From Sphingomonas sp. Leaf32 (GTDB lineage Bacteria; Pseudomonadota; Alphaproteobacteria; Sphingomonadales; Sphingomonadaceae): 64,000 nucleotides of DNA. Both the position numbers and the translations under genes were made by a program. A model generated the notes under the pieces. It did not search any database and had not been told where the DNA came from. It saw nothing but the letters and a program-made list of their open reading frames with translations. Location: NCBI RefSeq assembly GCF_001421765.1, contig NZ_LMLA01000001.1, forward strand, positions 62,001 through 126,000. The letters are read 5' to 3'. Positions 1 to 8,603 of the stretch are shown here, piece after piece; the stretch's first letter is position 1; each line of letters starts with the position of its first letter.

Positions 1-272
1 ATGTCGACAGCCCGCGCGGTGGATGGGCACAGGTGCGCGTGATGCTGAACCAGATGGTGAAGAAGGGCGACGTGCTGGCGATCGTCACCGATCCGTTCGG
101 GCGGACCGTGGCGACGCTGACCGCCCCGCTCGACGGACGGGTGGCAGGCATGGGCACCGATCCGCGGACCCAGCCGGGCGACATGGTCGTCCGCCTGCTG
201 TCGTGGGACGACCGCCTGCCGTGCAAGCGCGACGGCTGCCCGCCCACCGTCACACCGGTCAAGGCGCGGTAG
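1..272 (+). CDS. Succinylglutamate desuccinylase/aspartoacylase-family protein, C-terminal end (partial)
   Basis: Only the last ~90 residues are in the window; the start lies upstream. The visible part has the beta-rich C-terminal domain of the AstE/AspA zinc deacylase family: a VxxGD(V/M)LAIVTDPFG stretch, then APLDGRV and QPGDMVVRLL near the end. These enzymes remove acyl groups from amino acids such as N-succinylglutamate or N-acetylaspartate. The zinc ligands are not visible. It sits 270 bp before astC on the same strand, so it could do the last step (succinylglutamate to glutamate plus succinate) of the arginine succinyltransferase pathway encoded next. Family assignment is fairly secure; the substrate is inferred from context only. 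Confidence 0.6.
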   Translation, partial: VDSPRGGWAQVRVMLNQMVKKGDVLAIVTDPFGRTVATLTAPLDGRVAGMGTDPRTQPGDMVVRLLSWDDRLPCKRDGCPPTVTPVKAR

Positions 273-288
273 GGCCAACAGTCAGACC

Positions 289-367
289 GTACCCCCGCGC
301 AGGCGGGGGTCCAGAGCCACAAGCGCCATCCTGCTGTTGCCCGGGACCCCCGCCTGCGCGGGGGTAC
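289..367. repeat. Inverted repeat, 24-bp arms (GTACCCCCGCGCAGGCGGGG type)
   Basis: Two 24-base arms at 289-312 and 344-367 are exact reverse complements, separated by 31 bases. The arms are themselves partly self-complementary. The element lies between the deacylase stop and astC. It could fold in RNA and act as a terminator, but there is no T-tract, so it is better described as a dispersed REP-like palindrome. The rest of the 273-542 gap shows no gene. Confidence 0.8.
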
Positions 368-542
368 GGCACGAAGCAAACACCATCCTTCATTCCCAAC
401 CATCATCAACAGATGACGCCATTGCGTTTGTCCGCACCACCCGGCCGGTCCAATAAGGCGACCGCGTGAACCGCCTCGCACGCGGCGAGCGATCCGTCGC
501 CCGCCCGCCGGTGCATTCCCGAATCGACCCGAAGGAGCCGCC

Positions 543-1739
543 ATGACCGATCCCCTGATGAACCTGTACAATCGCGCGCCGATCGCGGTGGAGCGTGGCG
601 AGGGCGTCTGGCTGATCGATACCGAGGGGCGGCGCTATATCGATTGCGTGGCAGGCATCGCCACCGACGCGCTGGGCCATGCCCATCCCGCACTGGTCGC
701 AGCCCTCACGCAGCAGGCCAGCAAGCTGTGGCACGTCTCCAACATCTTTCGCATTCCGGGGCAGGAGGCGCTGGCGCAGCGGCTGGTCGACGCATCGTTC
801 GCCGATTGCGTGTTCTTCGCCAACACCGGCACCGAAGCGGTCGAATGCGCGATCAAGACCGCGCGCCGCTATCATCATGTGAACGGCCAGCCAGAGCGGA
901 TCGACGTCATCGGCTTTGCCGGCTCGTTCCATGGCCGCACCTATGCCGCGATCAACGCATCGGGCAATGCCGGCTATATGGAGGGCTGCGGCCCGCGTCT
1001 GCCGGGCTTCGTCCAGTTGTCGCTCGACGATCACGCCGCGATCGAGGCAGCGATCGCCCGCCCGACCACGGCAGCGGTGATCGTCGAGCCGGTGCAAGGC
1101 GAAGGCGGCGCGCGTGCCCTGTCGGGCGAATGGCTGCTGCGGCTGCGCGAACTGACGCGGCGGCGTGGCGTGCTGCTGATCCATGACGAGGTGCAGAGCG
1201 GCATGGGCCGGACAGGCAAGCTGTTCGCGCACCAGTGGTTCGACGGCGCGGCACCCGACATCATGGCGCTGGCCAAGGCGCTGGGATCGGGCTTCCCGAT
1301 CGGTGCCTGCCTTGCCACCACCGAGGCGGCCAAGGGCATGACGCCGGGCGTGCACGGCACGACCTTTGGCGGCAACCCGCTGGCGATGGCGGTCGGCATG
1401 GCGGCGTTCGACACCATCGCGAACGAGGGGACGCTGGCCAACGCCCGCACCGCCAGCGCCGATTTCTTCGAACGGCTGGAGGCGCTGCGCAGCCGCTTCC
1501 CCGACGTGATCGCCGAAGTGCGCGGCAAGGGGCTGCTGATCGGCCTCAAGCTGATCCCCAACAACCGCGAATTCATGGGGATTGCGCGCGACCACGGCAT
1601 TCTGGTCGCCGGCGGTGGCGAGAATTGCGTGCGCCTGCTCCCCTCGCTGCTGATCTCGGCAGAGGAGATCGCCGAGGCGGTCACGCGGCTGGAGGCGGCG
1701 TGCGGCGCGGCGCGCGGGATCATGGCGCAGGCGGCGTGA
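543..1739 (+). CDS. astC: Acetylornithine/succinylornithine aminotransferase (class III PLP aminotransferase)
   Basis: A 398-residue class III aminotransferase of the ArgD/AstC family. N2-succinylornithine plus 2-oxoglutarate would give N-succinylglutamate semialdehyde plus glutamate; the same fold serves arginine biosynthesis as ArgD. Seen: the phosphate-binding NTGTEAVE segment (residues 94-101), HDEVQSGMGRTG (214-225), and the Schiff-base lysine K245 in LAKALGSGFPIGA. The start is supported by AAGGAG at 532-537. The next gene, astD, starts 2 bp after the stop, so the two are surely co-transcribed. The pairing with astD and astA favours a catabolic AstC role over ArgD, though one enzyme may do both jobs. 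Confidence 0.88.
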   Translation: MTDPLMNLYNRAPIAVERGEGVWLIDTEGRRYIDCVAGIATDALGHAHPALVAALTQQASKLWHVSNIFRIPGQEALAQRLVDASFADCVFFANTGTEAVECAIKTARRYHHVNGQPERIDVIGFAGSFHGRTYAAINASGNAGYMEGCGPRLPGFVQLSLDDHAAIEAAIARPTTAAVIVEPVQGEGGARALSGEWLLRLRELTRRRGVLLIHDEVQSGMGRTGKLFAHQWFDGAAPDIMALAKALGSGFPIGACLATTEAAKGMTPGVHGTTFGGNPLAMAVGMAAFDTIANEGTLANARTASADFFERLEALRSRFPDVIAEVRGKGLLIGLKLIPNNREFMGIARDHGILVAGGGENCVRLLPSLLISAEEIAEAVTRLEAACGAARGIMAQAA

Positions 1740-1741
1740 GC

Positions 1742-3157
1742 ATGTTGACCTCCCTCTGCCCGGCCACCGGCGACACGATCTGGTCCGGCCCCGCCGCCAC
1801 GCAGGCCGATGTCGATGCGGCGGTATCCCGCGCGCGCGCCGCGTTTCGCGACTGGCGGCGTACCCCGGTCGCGGACCGCGTGGCCATCGCCCGCACCTAT
1901 GCAACCGTGTTGCAGGCGCGCACCGCCCAGCTTGCCGAACTGATCGCCCGTGAAACCGGCAAGCCGCTGTGGGAAACCACGCAGGAAGTCGGCACGATGG
2001 TCGGCAAGGTCGAACTGTCGATCGCCGCGCAGGCCGAGCGCGCCGGCGAAAAGCGCAGCGCGATGCCGTTCGGGGAATCGGTACTGCGCCACCGCCCGCA
2101 CGGGGTGATGGCGGTGCTGGGGCCGTATAATTTCCCCGGCCATTTGCCCAACGGCCATATCGTCCCCGCGCTGCTCGCCGGTAATACGGTGGTGTTCAAA
2201 CCGTCCGAACTGACCCCGGCGGTCGGCGCGGCGATGGCGGCGGCCTGGGGTGAAGCCGGCCTGCCCGACGGCGTGCTGCAAGTGGTGCAGGGCGCGCGTG
2301 AAACCGGCGCGGCACTGGTCGCCGCCGACATCGACGGGCTGCTGTTCACCGGGTCCGCCACGACCGGCGCGCATTTACGCCGCGCCTTTGCCGATCGTCC
2401 GGACGTCATCCTCGCGCTGGAGCTGGGCGGCAACAACCCGCTGATCGCCTGGGACGGCGACGTGGCCGAGGTCGCGGCGCTGATCGTCCAGTCGGCCTAT
2501 ATCACCACCGGGCAGCGTTGCTCCTGCGCCCGCCGCCTAATCCTGCCGGACGGCGCATTCGGCGATGCGGTGATCGATGCCGTGGCCGCGCTGATCCCGC
2601 GCCTGCCGATCGGCCGCTGGGACGAAAACCCCTATATCGGCCCCCTCATTTCCGACGCCGCCGCCGCGACCGCCCGTGCGCAGGTTGACGCGCTGGAGGC
2701 CGCCGGTGCGCGCGCCATCGTGCCCTTCGGCGGGATCGCGGGGCGGAGCGCCGGGTTCGTCACTCCCGCGCTGCTCGACGTGACCGGCGCGGCAGTACCC
2801 GATGAGGAGATTTTCGCGCCCGTCTTGCAGGTCCTGCGCGTCGGCGATTTCGACGCCGCGATCATGGCGGCCAACGACACGCGCTTCGGCCTGTCCGCCG
2901 GGCTGCTGACCGGCGACGACGCGCTGTGGGAGCGGTTCGTGCTCGATGCGCGTGCCGGCGTGGTCAACCGCAACCGCCCGACGACCGGTGCGGCGGGCGC
3001 GCAGCCCTTCGGCGGTGTCGGCGATTCGGGCAACCACCGCCCCAGCGCCTATTACGCCGCCGACTATTGCGCCTATCCGATGGCCAGTTTCGAAGCGGGC
3101 AGCGCAGCGGGCAACTGGGACGCGCTGAAGCCGGCATTGGGAGCCAGGCCGGCGTGA
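1742..3157 (+). CDS. astD: N-succinylglutamate 5-semialdehyde dehydrogenase
   Basis: A 471-residue NAD-dependent aldehyde dehydrogenase. It oxidises N-succinylglutamate semialdehyde to N-succinylglutamate, step four of the arginine succinyltransferase pathway. Seen: the family signature GPYNFPGHLPNGH, the KPSELTP nucleotide-binding segment, the catalytic glutamate in LELGGNNP, and the catalytic cysteine (C260) in TTGQRCSCARR, an AstD hallmark. Length is slightly under the usual ~490. The ATG at 1742 follows the astC stop by two bases. Its end overlaps the astA start in a GTGA junction (3154-3157), so translation is coupled. An open frame extends far upstream of this start, but that part is the shadow of astC. 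Confidence 0.92.
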   Translation: MLTSLCPATGDTIWSGPAATQADVDAAVSRARAAFRDWRRTPVADRVAIARTYATVLQARTAQLAELIARETGKPLWETTQEVGTMVGKVELSIAAQAERAGEKRSAMPFGESVLRHRPHGVMAVLGPYNFPGHLPNGHIVPALLAGNTVVFKPSELTPAVGAAMAAAWGEAGLPDGVLQVVQGARETGAALVAADIDGLLFTGSATTGAHLRRAFADRPDVILALELGGNNPLIAWDGDVAEVAALIVQSAYITTGQRCSCARRLILPDGAFGDAVIDAVAALIPRLPIGRWDENPYIGPLISDAAAATARAQVDALEAAGARAIVPFGGIAGRSAGFVTPALLDVTGAAVPDEEIFAPVLQVLRVGDFDAAIMAANDTRFGLSAGLLTGDDALWERFVLDARAGVVNRNRPTTGAAGAQPFGGVGDSGNHRPSAYYAADYCAYPMASFEAGSAAGNWDALKPALGARPA

Positions 3158-4170
3158 CGATCCTGTTGCGGGCCGCCGGCGGGCACGACCTGCCGGCGCT
3201 CTATGCCATGGCGCGGACCACCGGCGGCGGGTTCGTGAACCTGCCGCCGGACGAGGCGAAGCTTGGCGAACGGCTGGCCACCGCCGATGCCGCCTTCGCG
3301 CGCGATACCGACAGCTTCGGCGTGGACCGCTTCCTGTTCGTGCTGGAGGACGATGCGACCGGTGCGATCCACGGCACCTGCCAGATCTTCTCGCATATCG
3401 GCACCGATACGCCCTTCTACAGCTATCGCATCGACCGGCATGGCGCCGACCATGCGGTGCTGGGCCGCTCGGTCGATCACACCATACTGACCATCTGCAC
3501 CGACCATGCCGGGTGTAGCGAGGTCGGCGGGCTGTTCCTGCGCGCCGATGCCCGCTCGGGGGGAGCCGGCACGCTGCTCGCGCGCAGCCGCTATCTGTTC
3601 ATCGCGATGCACCGCGCGCGCTTCGCCGACCGGACCATCGCCGAACTGCGCGGCGTGGTGGACGATGCGGGCGACGCCCCCTTCTGGGACGGGATCGCCG
3701 CGCGCTTCTTCGGAATGAGCTTTGCGGCAGCCGATGCGTTCAACGCGGACCATGGCACCCATGTCCTTGCCGGGCTGCTGCCGACCACGCCGGTCCTGCT
3801 GGCGATGCTGCCCGAACCGGCGCGTGCCGTGCTGGGCATACCGCATCCATCCGGCCGCCCCGCGCTCAGGCTGCTGGAGAAGGAAGGGTTTCGCTACGAC
3901 CGCTATGTCGACCTGTTCGACGGCGGGCCGACCGTGACCGCCGCGACCGACGACATCGCCACCGTGCGCGACGCCCGCACCGCGATCGTGCGGGAGGTGG
4001 CCGAGTGCGACGACTCCACACCCTGCATCGCCGCCGCAGGCCGGCTGGCTGCGTTTCGCGCCTGTTTCGCGGCGCTGGTCGTAGAGGACGATGGCGCCGT
4101 TATCGATCCCGTCGCCGCACGGGCGCTGGGCGTCGCGATCGGCGACCCCATTATCTTTGCCCCGCGCTGA
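3154..4170 (+). CDS. astA: Arginine N-succinyltransferase
   Basis: A 338-residue protein matching AstA, which transfers succinyl from succinyl-CoA to the alpha-amino group of arginine and commits it to catabolism. Recognisable segments: the N-terminal ILLRAAGGHDLPALYAMA, the TGGGFVNLP loop, TICTDHAGCSEVGGLFL in the middle, and the acyltransferase core around FWDGIAARFFGM. The GTG start overlaps the astD stop by four bases; no better ATG exists near it. It is followed after 21 bp by the hglS-like gene. The usual next pathway gene, astB (succinylarginine dihydrolase), is not here or anywhere else in the window. Confidence 0.92.
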   Translation: MTILLRAAGGHDLPALYAMARTTGGGFVNLPPDEAKLGERLATADAAFARDTDSFGVDRFLFVLEDDATGAIHGTCQIFSHIGTDTPFYSYRIDRHGADHAVLGRSVDHTILTICTDHAGCSEVGGLFLRADARSGGAGTLLARSRYLFIAMHRARFADRTIAELRGVVDDAGDAPFWDGIAARFFGMSFAAADAFNADHGTHVLAGLLPTTPVLLAMLPEPARAVLGIPHPSGRPALRLLEKEGFRYDRYVDLFDGGPTVTAATDDIATVRDARTAIVREVAECDDSTPCIAAAGRLAAFRACFAALVVEDDGAVIDPVAARALGVAIGDPIIFAPR

Positions 4171-4191
4171 CCCTATCTGTCCGAGGTAGCC

Positions 4192-5568
4192 ATGACCCAT
4201 CGTTTCACCCCCCCGAACGCCATCCGCACCCGCTTTTCCGAAGCGATGTCGGCGATGTACCGCGCCGAAGTGCCGCTCTATGGCGACTTGCTGTCGATCG
4301 TCGCCGACGTGAATGCGCAGGTGCTTGCTGACCGCCCCGATCTGGCGGCGGAAATGGCGTCGGCGGACGAACTCGACCGGCTCGACGTCGAACGGCATGG
4401 CGCGATCCGGCTGGGCACGGCGGTGGAACTCAACATGATGCGCCGCGCCTTTGCGGTGATGGGGATGTACCCGGTCGGCTATTACGACCTGTCGGTGGCG
4501 GGCGTGCCGGTGCATTCGACCGCGTTCCGCCCCGTCGACGACGCGGCGCTGGCCGCCAACCCGTTCCGCGTCTTCACTTCGCTGCTGCGGCTCGACCTGA
4601 TCGAGGACGAAGGGTTGCGTGCCGAGGCGGAAGCGATTTTGTCGACACGCCGCATCTTCACCGACGAAGCGATCCGCCTGATCGAGCGGGACGAGGCGCA
4701 GGGCGGGCTGGACCGCGGCGATGCCGAGCGCTTCGTCATGGCGCTGCTCGAAACCTTTCGCTGGCACGGCGATGCGCGGGTCGACGCCGCGACCTATGAC
4801 CGGCTGCACGATGCCCACCGGCTGATCGCCGACGTCGTGTCGTTCCGCGGGCCGCACATCAATCATCTGACCCCGCGCACGCTCGACATCGATGCCGCGC
4901 AGGCCGCGATGCAGGCACGCGGCATCGATGCGAAGGCGGTGATCGAAGGACCGCCGCCCCGTGCCGTGCCCATCCTGCTGCGCCAGACCAGTTTCAAGGC
5001 GATCGAGGAGGACGTGACGTTCCCCGGCGACCAGCCCGGCCAGCACACCGCCCGCTTCGGTGAGATCGAGCAGCGTGGCGCCGCGCTGACGCCCAAGGGG
5101 CGCGCGCTGTACGACCGGCTGCTCGCGACAGCGCGCGGCGAACAGGGGTCGCAGGGGGCGAGCTATGCCGACCGGCTGGCCACCGTCTTCGCCGCCTTCC
5201 CCGACACGGTCGACGGGTTGCGCGAGCAGGGGCTGGCCTATTTCCGCTACGACCTGACCGACGCCGGGCGGCGGCTGGTCGCCGGCGGGGTGCGTCCGGC
5301 GGGCGACATCGACGGCTGGCTGGCGGCGGGCTATGTCCGCGCGCTGCCGATCGTGTACGAGGATTTCCTGCCGGTCAGCGCGGCGGGTATCTTCCAGTCG
5401 AATCTGGGTGGCACCGAACAACGCAGCTATGCCGCATCGGCGGCGCAGGCCGCGTTCGAGGCCGCGATGGGCGACGCGGTGCAGGACGAACTGGCGCTCT
5501 ATGCCGAAACGGAGGCGCGGTCGCTGATCGAAGTCGGCGAAGTATTGCGCGGGGTGGCGGTGGCCTGA
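4192..5568 (+). CDS. hglS: 2-oxoadipate dioxygenase/decarboxylase (HglS/YdcJ, DUF1338 family)
   Basis: A 458-residue DUF1338-family protein. Characterised members are Fe(II) enzymes with a VOC-like fold that turn 2-oxoadipate into D-2-hydroxyglutarate in lysine catabolism. Seen: the N-terminal MYRAEVPLYGDL, the core HGAIRLGTAVEL followed by MGMYPVGYYDLS and GVPVHSTAFRP, GPHINHLTPR, and RFGEIEQRGAALT. H69, H225 and E293 fit the family's His/His/Glu metal site by my alignment from memory. It overlaps the next gene by one base (TGATG), and that gene would oxidise the product, which strongly supports the function. It occupies the place where astB might be expected but is not AstB: no AstB motifs are present. 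Confidence 0.85.
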   Translation: MTHRFTPPNAIRTRFSEAMSAMYRAEVPLYGDLLSIVADVNAQVLADRPDLAAEMASADELDRLDVERHGAIRLGTAVELNMMRRAFAVMGMYPVGYYDLSVAGVPVHSTAFRPVDDAALAANPFRVFTSLLRLDLIEDEGLRAEAEAILSTRRIFTDEAIRLIERDEAQGGLDRGDAERFVMALLETFRWHGDARVDAATYDRLHDAHRLIADVVSFRGPHINHLTPRTLDIDAAQAAMQARGIDAKAVIEGPPPRAVPILLRQTSFKAIEEDVTFPGDQPGQHTARFGEIEQRGAALTPKGRALYDRLLATARGEQGSQGASYADRLATVFAAFPDTVDGLREQGLAYFRYDLTDAGRRLVAGGVRPAGDIDGWLAAGYVRALPIVYEDFLPVSAAGIFQSNLGGTEQRSYAASAAQAAFEAAMGDAVQDELALYAETEARSLIEVGEVLRGVAVA

Positions 5569-8495
5569 TGGCGACGGTCGCGAACCTGCTGCGCCGTCTG
5601 GACCAGGCGGGGTTCGCCGGCGATGCCGAGGACGGCATCGGTGCGCGGCAGGTCGCATCGACCGACAATTCGATCTATCAAGTGCGCCCGACCGCGATCG
5701 TCTATCCGCGCACCGGCGACGACGTGACGCTGCTGGTGCGCGAACTGCGCGACACCGGCCTGTCGCTGACCGCGCGGGGCGGCAATACCGGCACCAACGG
5801 CCAGTCGCTGAACGACGGCATCATCGTCGATTTCGCTCGCCATATGCGTGGGCTAGGCGCGTTCGATCCGGATACGAACACCGTCACGGTCGAACCGGGC
5901 GTCGTGCTGGACCAGCTCAACGCCTTCCTCCAACCCCACGACCGCTTCTTTCCGCCGATGGTGTCGACCGCCAGCCGCGCGACGATCGGCGGCATGGTCG
6001 CGACCGATGCGTCGGGCAAGGGATCGCGCCGCTGGGGCAAGACATCGGACTATATCGTCGCGCTCGACGTGACCCTGTCCGACGGCACCCCGTGGCGCGC
6101 CGAGCCGATGACGCGGGCACAGGCGGAGGCCATCGCGGCGGGCAGCGGCATCGTCGCCGACATCCACCGCGAAGCGCTGCGCATCGTGACGGACCGCGCC
6201 GACGACATCGCCGCGATCTTCCCGGCAATGAACCGGGGCCTCACCGGCTATAATCTGCAGAAGACGTGGGACGCCGCCGCCGACCGCTTCTTTTTGGGCT
6301 ACCTGCTCGCCGGGTCGGAGGGCACGCTGGCGATCACCCGCTCGATCACCCTCCGCGTCGCGCACAAGCCGAAGAAGCGCGCGCTGGCGGTCATCCGCTA
6401 TGCCGCATTCGACACCGCGATGCGCGACGTGCAGCGCCTGATCGCCGCCGATCCGGTCGCGATCGAGATCCTCGACGACAAGGTGCTGGGCGTCGCGCGC
6501 AGCGACATCATCTGGACGAGCGTCGAAGGGCTGCTCGGCGGCGCGAGCGATGCCCCCGTCGCCGCGATGAACTTCGTCGAATTCACCGCCGACGACGATG
6601 CGACCATCGACGCCGGCCTCGCCGCGCTCGCCGCGATCGATCCGCAGGGCGACATGCGGATCGTCCGCGACGACGCCGCCATCGGCCAGCTCTGGTCCCT
6701 GCGCGAAAAATCGGTCGGGCTGCTCGCCCGGCTGGGCGGCGCGCGACAGGGCATCCCCTTTGTCGAGGACACCGCCGTCCCGCCGGAAAAGCTCGCCGAT
6801 TTCGTCGCCGAGTTCCGCGCATTGCTCGACGGCCATGGCCTGAACTACGGCATGTTCGGCCATGCCGATGTCGGTTGCCTGCATGTCCGCCCGTTCCTCG
6901 ACCTGCGCGATCCCGAACAGGCCGCGCTGATCCGCCCGATCTCCGACGCGGTCGCACGCCTGACCAAATCCTATGGCGGCCTGCTGTGGGGCGAACATGG
7001 TCGCGGCTATCGCGGCGAGTTCTCGCCTTTGTTCTTCGGCAGCCTCTACCCTGAACTACAGGCGCTGAAGGCGGCGTTCGACCCGCACAACCGCCTCAAC
7101 CCCGGCAAGCTCGCCGCGCCAGCCGGCCAACCGATCGACCGGATCGACGGCGTACCGTTGCGGGGAGAATCCGACCGAAAGATCGACGCGGCACGCTCCA
7201 CGGAGTTCGACCGCGCGGTCGCGTGCAACGGCAACGGTGCGTGCTTCGCGTGGGATGCGCTCGACGTGATGTGTCCGTCCTACAAGGCGACGCGCGACCG
7301 CGCGCAATCGCCCAAGGGCCGCGCCTCGCTGCTGCGCGCATGGGCGCGGCTCGATTCGATCGCCGACCCGACTCCCGCCGAGGCCGCCGAACGCAACGCG
7401 ATGGCCGCCGACACCCATGCCTCGCTCGCCACCTGCCTGTCGTGCAAGGCGTGCACGACCCTGTGCCCGGTCAAGGTCGACGTGCCGACCATGAAGTCGC
7501 GCTTCGCCGAACGCTATTGGGGCAGACGCACCCGCCCGATCCGCCACCGCGTCGTCGCCCGGATGGAATCGATGCTGGCCGCCGCGCGCACGATGCCGGG
7601 GATCGCCCATCGCATCGCCGGGAGCGACCGGGCGCGCGCCGCGCTGGAACACCGGCTCGGCTATGTCGACCTGCCCGACTTCGCCGTCGCCGATCCGCGC
7701 ACGCTGCCCCCGCTCGCCTCACGAGCGAAGGTCGCGGCGCTGCCCGCCGGGGCGCGGGCGAACATCGTCGTGCTGGTCGAGGACAGCTTCACCGCCAGCT
7801 TCGACGGCCCGCTGGTCGCCGCCGCCGGTCGGGTGCTGGCGGCGTGCGGCCATACCGTGCTGCGCCTGCCCCCGCGCAGCAACGGCAAGGTCCTCCATCT
7901 GCTGGGGATGCGCGACCGCTTCGCCCGGATCGCGCGCAAGCGGATGGCGGAGGTGCGCACGCTTGCCGATCTCGGCGTGCGGCTGGTCGGGCTGGATGCC
8001 GCCACCGCGCTGATGTTCACCCAGGAATTTGCCGAGATGACCGGCGACAGCGTCGATGTCGCCGGGCTGGAGACGGTGCTGGCCGATGCGGTTCGGGACG
8101 GGCGGATGCCGGTGACCACGGCGACCCTCCCCCCGCAACGCCTGCTCGGTCATTGCACCGAACAGGCGCTCCGGCCGCAGGCGCTGGCGTTGTGGGCGGA
8201 GGCACTGGCGGGCTTCGGCATCACCGCCGTGCCGACGAAGACCGGCTGCTGCGGCATGGCCGGGCTGTTCGGGCATGAGGCGCAGAACCAGAAACTGTCG
8301 CGCGACATCTTCGCCCTGAGCTGGGCAGATGTGACGCGGGACGACGCGATGCTCGCCACCGGCTTTTCCTGCCGCTGCCAGACGAAGCGGCTGACCGGCC
8401 GCCGTCCGTTGCATCCGGTGGAGCTGATCGACCGGGTATTGGCGGGGTACGGTGGAGAGGCCGCCAAACCCCCGTTCGTCCTGAGTAGCCATTGA
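5568..8495 (+). CDS. ydiJ: D-2-hydroxyglutarate dehydrogenase, FAD/4Fe-4S (YdiJ type)
   Basis: A 975-residue fusion flavoprotein. Order: an FAD-binding PCMH-type domain (RGGNTGTNGQSLNDG near residue 67, then MVATDASGKGSRRWGKTSDY), an FAD-oxidase C-terminal domain (FGHADVGCLHVRP, then PHNRLNPGKL), a ferredoxin-like 4Fe-4S segment (CLSCKACTTLCP near residue 625), and a C-terminal cysteine-rich CCG region (KTGCCGMAGLFGHE near residue 890). Family members oxidise D-2-hydroxyglutarate to 2-oxoglutarate and pass electrons to the respiratory chain. It directly follows hglS with a one-base overlap, so product and substrate match. The last codons and the stop lie inside a dispersed repeat (8472-8581), so the native C-terminus may have been altered by the insertion. 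Confidence 0.87.
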   Translation: MATVANLLRRLDQAGFAGDAEDGIGARQVASTDNSIYQVRPTAIVYPRTGDDVTLLVRELRDTGLSLTARGGNTGTNGQSLNDGIIVDFARHMRGLGAFDPDTNTVTVEPGVVLDQLNAFLQPHDRFFPPMVSTASRATIGGMVATDASGKGSRRWGKTSDYIVALDVTLSDGTPWRAEPMTRAQAEAIAAGSGIVADIHREALRIVTDRADDIAAIFPAMNRGLTGYNLQKTWDAAADRFFLGYLLAGSEGTLAITRSITLRVAHKPKKRALAVIRYAAFDTAMRDVQRLIAADPVAIEILDDKVLGVARSDIIWTSVEGLLGGASDAPVAAMNFVEFTADDDATIDAGLAALAAIDPQGDMRIVRDDAAIGQLWSLREKSVGLLARLGGARQGIPFVEDTAVPPEKLADFVAEFRALLDGHGLNYGMFGHADVGCLHVRPFLDLRDPEQAALIRPISDAVARLTKSYGGLLWGEHGRGYRGEFSPLFFGSLYPELQALKAAFDPHNRLNPGKLAAPAGQPIDRIDGVPLRGESDRKIDAARSTEFDRAVACNGNGACFAWDALDVMCPSYKATRDRAQSPKGRASLLRAWARLDSIADPTPAEAAERNAMAADTHASLATCLSCKACTTLCPVKVDVPTMKSRFAERYWGRRTRPIRHRVVARMESMLAAARTMPGIAHRIAGSDRARAALEHRLGYVDLPDFAVADPRTLPPLASRAKVAALPAGARANIVVLVEDSFTASFDGPLVAAAGRVLAACGHTVLRLPPRSNGKVLHLLGMRDRFARIARKRMAEVRTLADLGVRLVGLDAATALMFTQEFAEMTGDSVDVAGLETVLADAVRDGRMPVTTATLPPQRLLGHCTEQALRPQALALWAEALAGFGITAVPTKTGCCGMAGLFGHEAQNQKLSRDIFALSWADVTRDDAMLATGFSCRCQTKRLTGRRPLHPVELIDRVLAGYGGEAAKPPFVLSSH

Positions 8496-8581
8496 GCCTG
8501 TCGAAATGGCGTATCGAAGGACTGGCCAAGGTACTTCGATACGGGCTTTCGACAGGCTCAATCCCTACTCAGCACGAACGG
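8472..8581. repeat. Dispersed palindromic repeat, family A, copy 1
   Basis: A ~110-bp inverted repeat. Outer arms are CCGTTCGTCCTGAGTAG and its near complement CTACTCAGCACGAACGG; inner arms carry TGAGCCTGTCGAAA and TTTCGACAGGCTCA, around a spacer with CGTATCGAAGG and ACTTCGATACG. Two more copies occur at 13909-14019 and 16500-16609. The left arm supplies the last residues and the stop codon of the upstream dehydrogenase gene. It also separates the convergent dehydrogenase and Lrp genes. Confidence 0.9.
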
Positions 8582-8603
8582 AACGGCTGGCGGGCTTTTC
8601 CCT

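Noticed and set aside
390..1904. A 504-residue minus-strand frame opposite astC
   Set aside because: Composition is Arg/His/Gln-rich with no family match, and astC is certain on the other strand.
4192..5568. Reading this gene as astB because of its place in the ast operon
   Set aside because: The sequence carries DUF1338/HglS motifs throughout and none of the AstB amidinotransferase-like motifs.
3073..5658. An 861-residue minus-strand frame across astA and hglS
   Set aside because: No motif or signal; the plus strand carries two clear enzymes in the same place.
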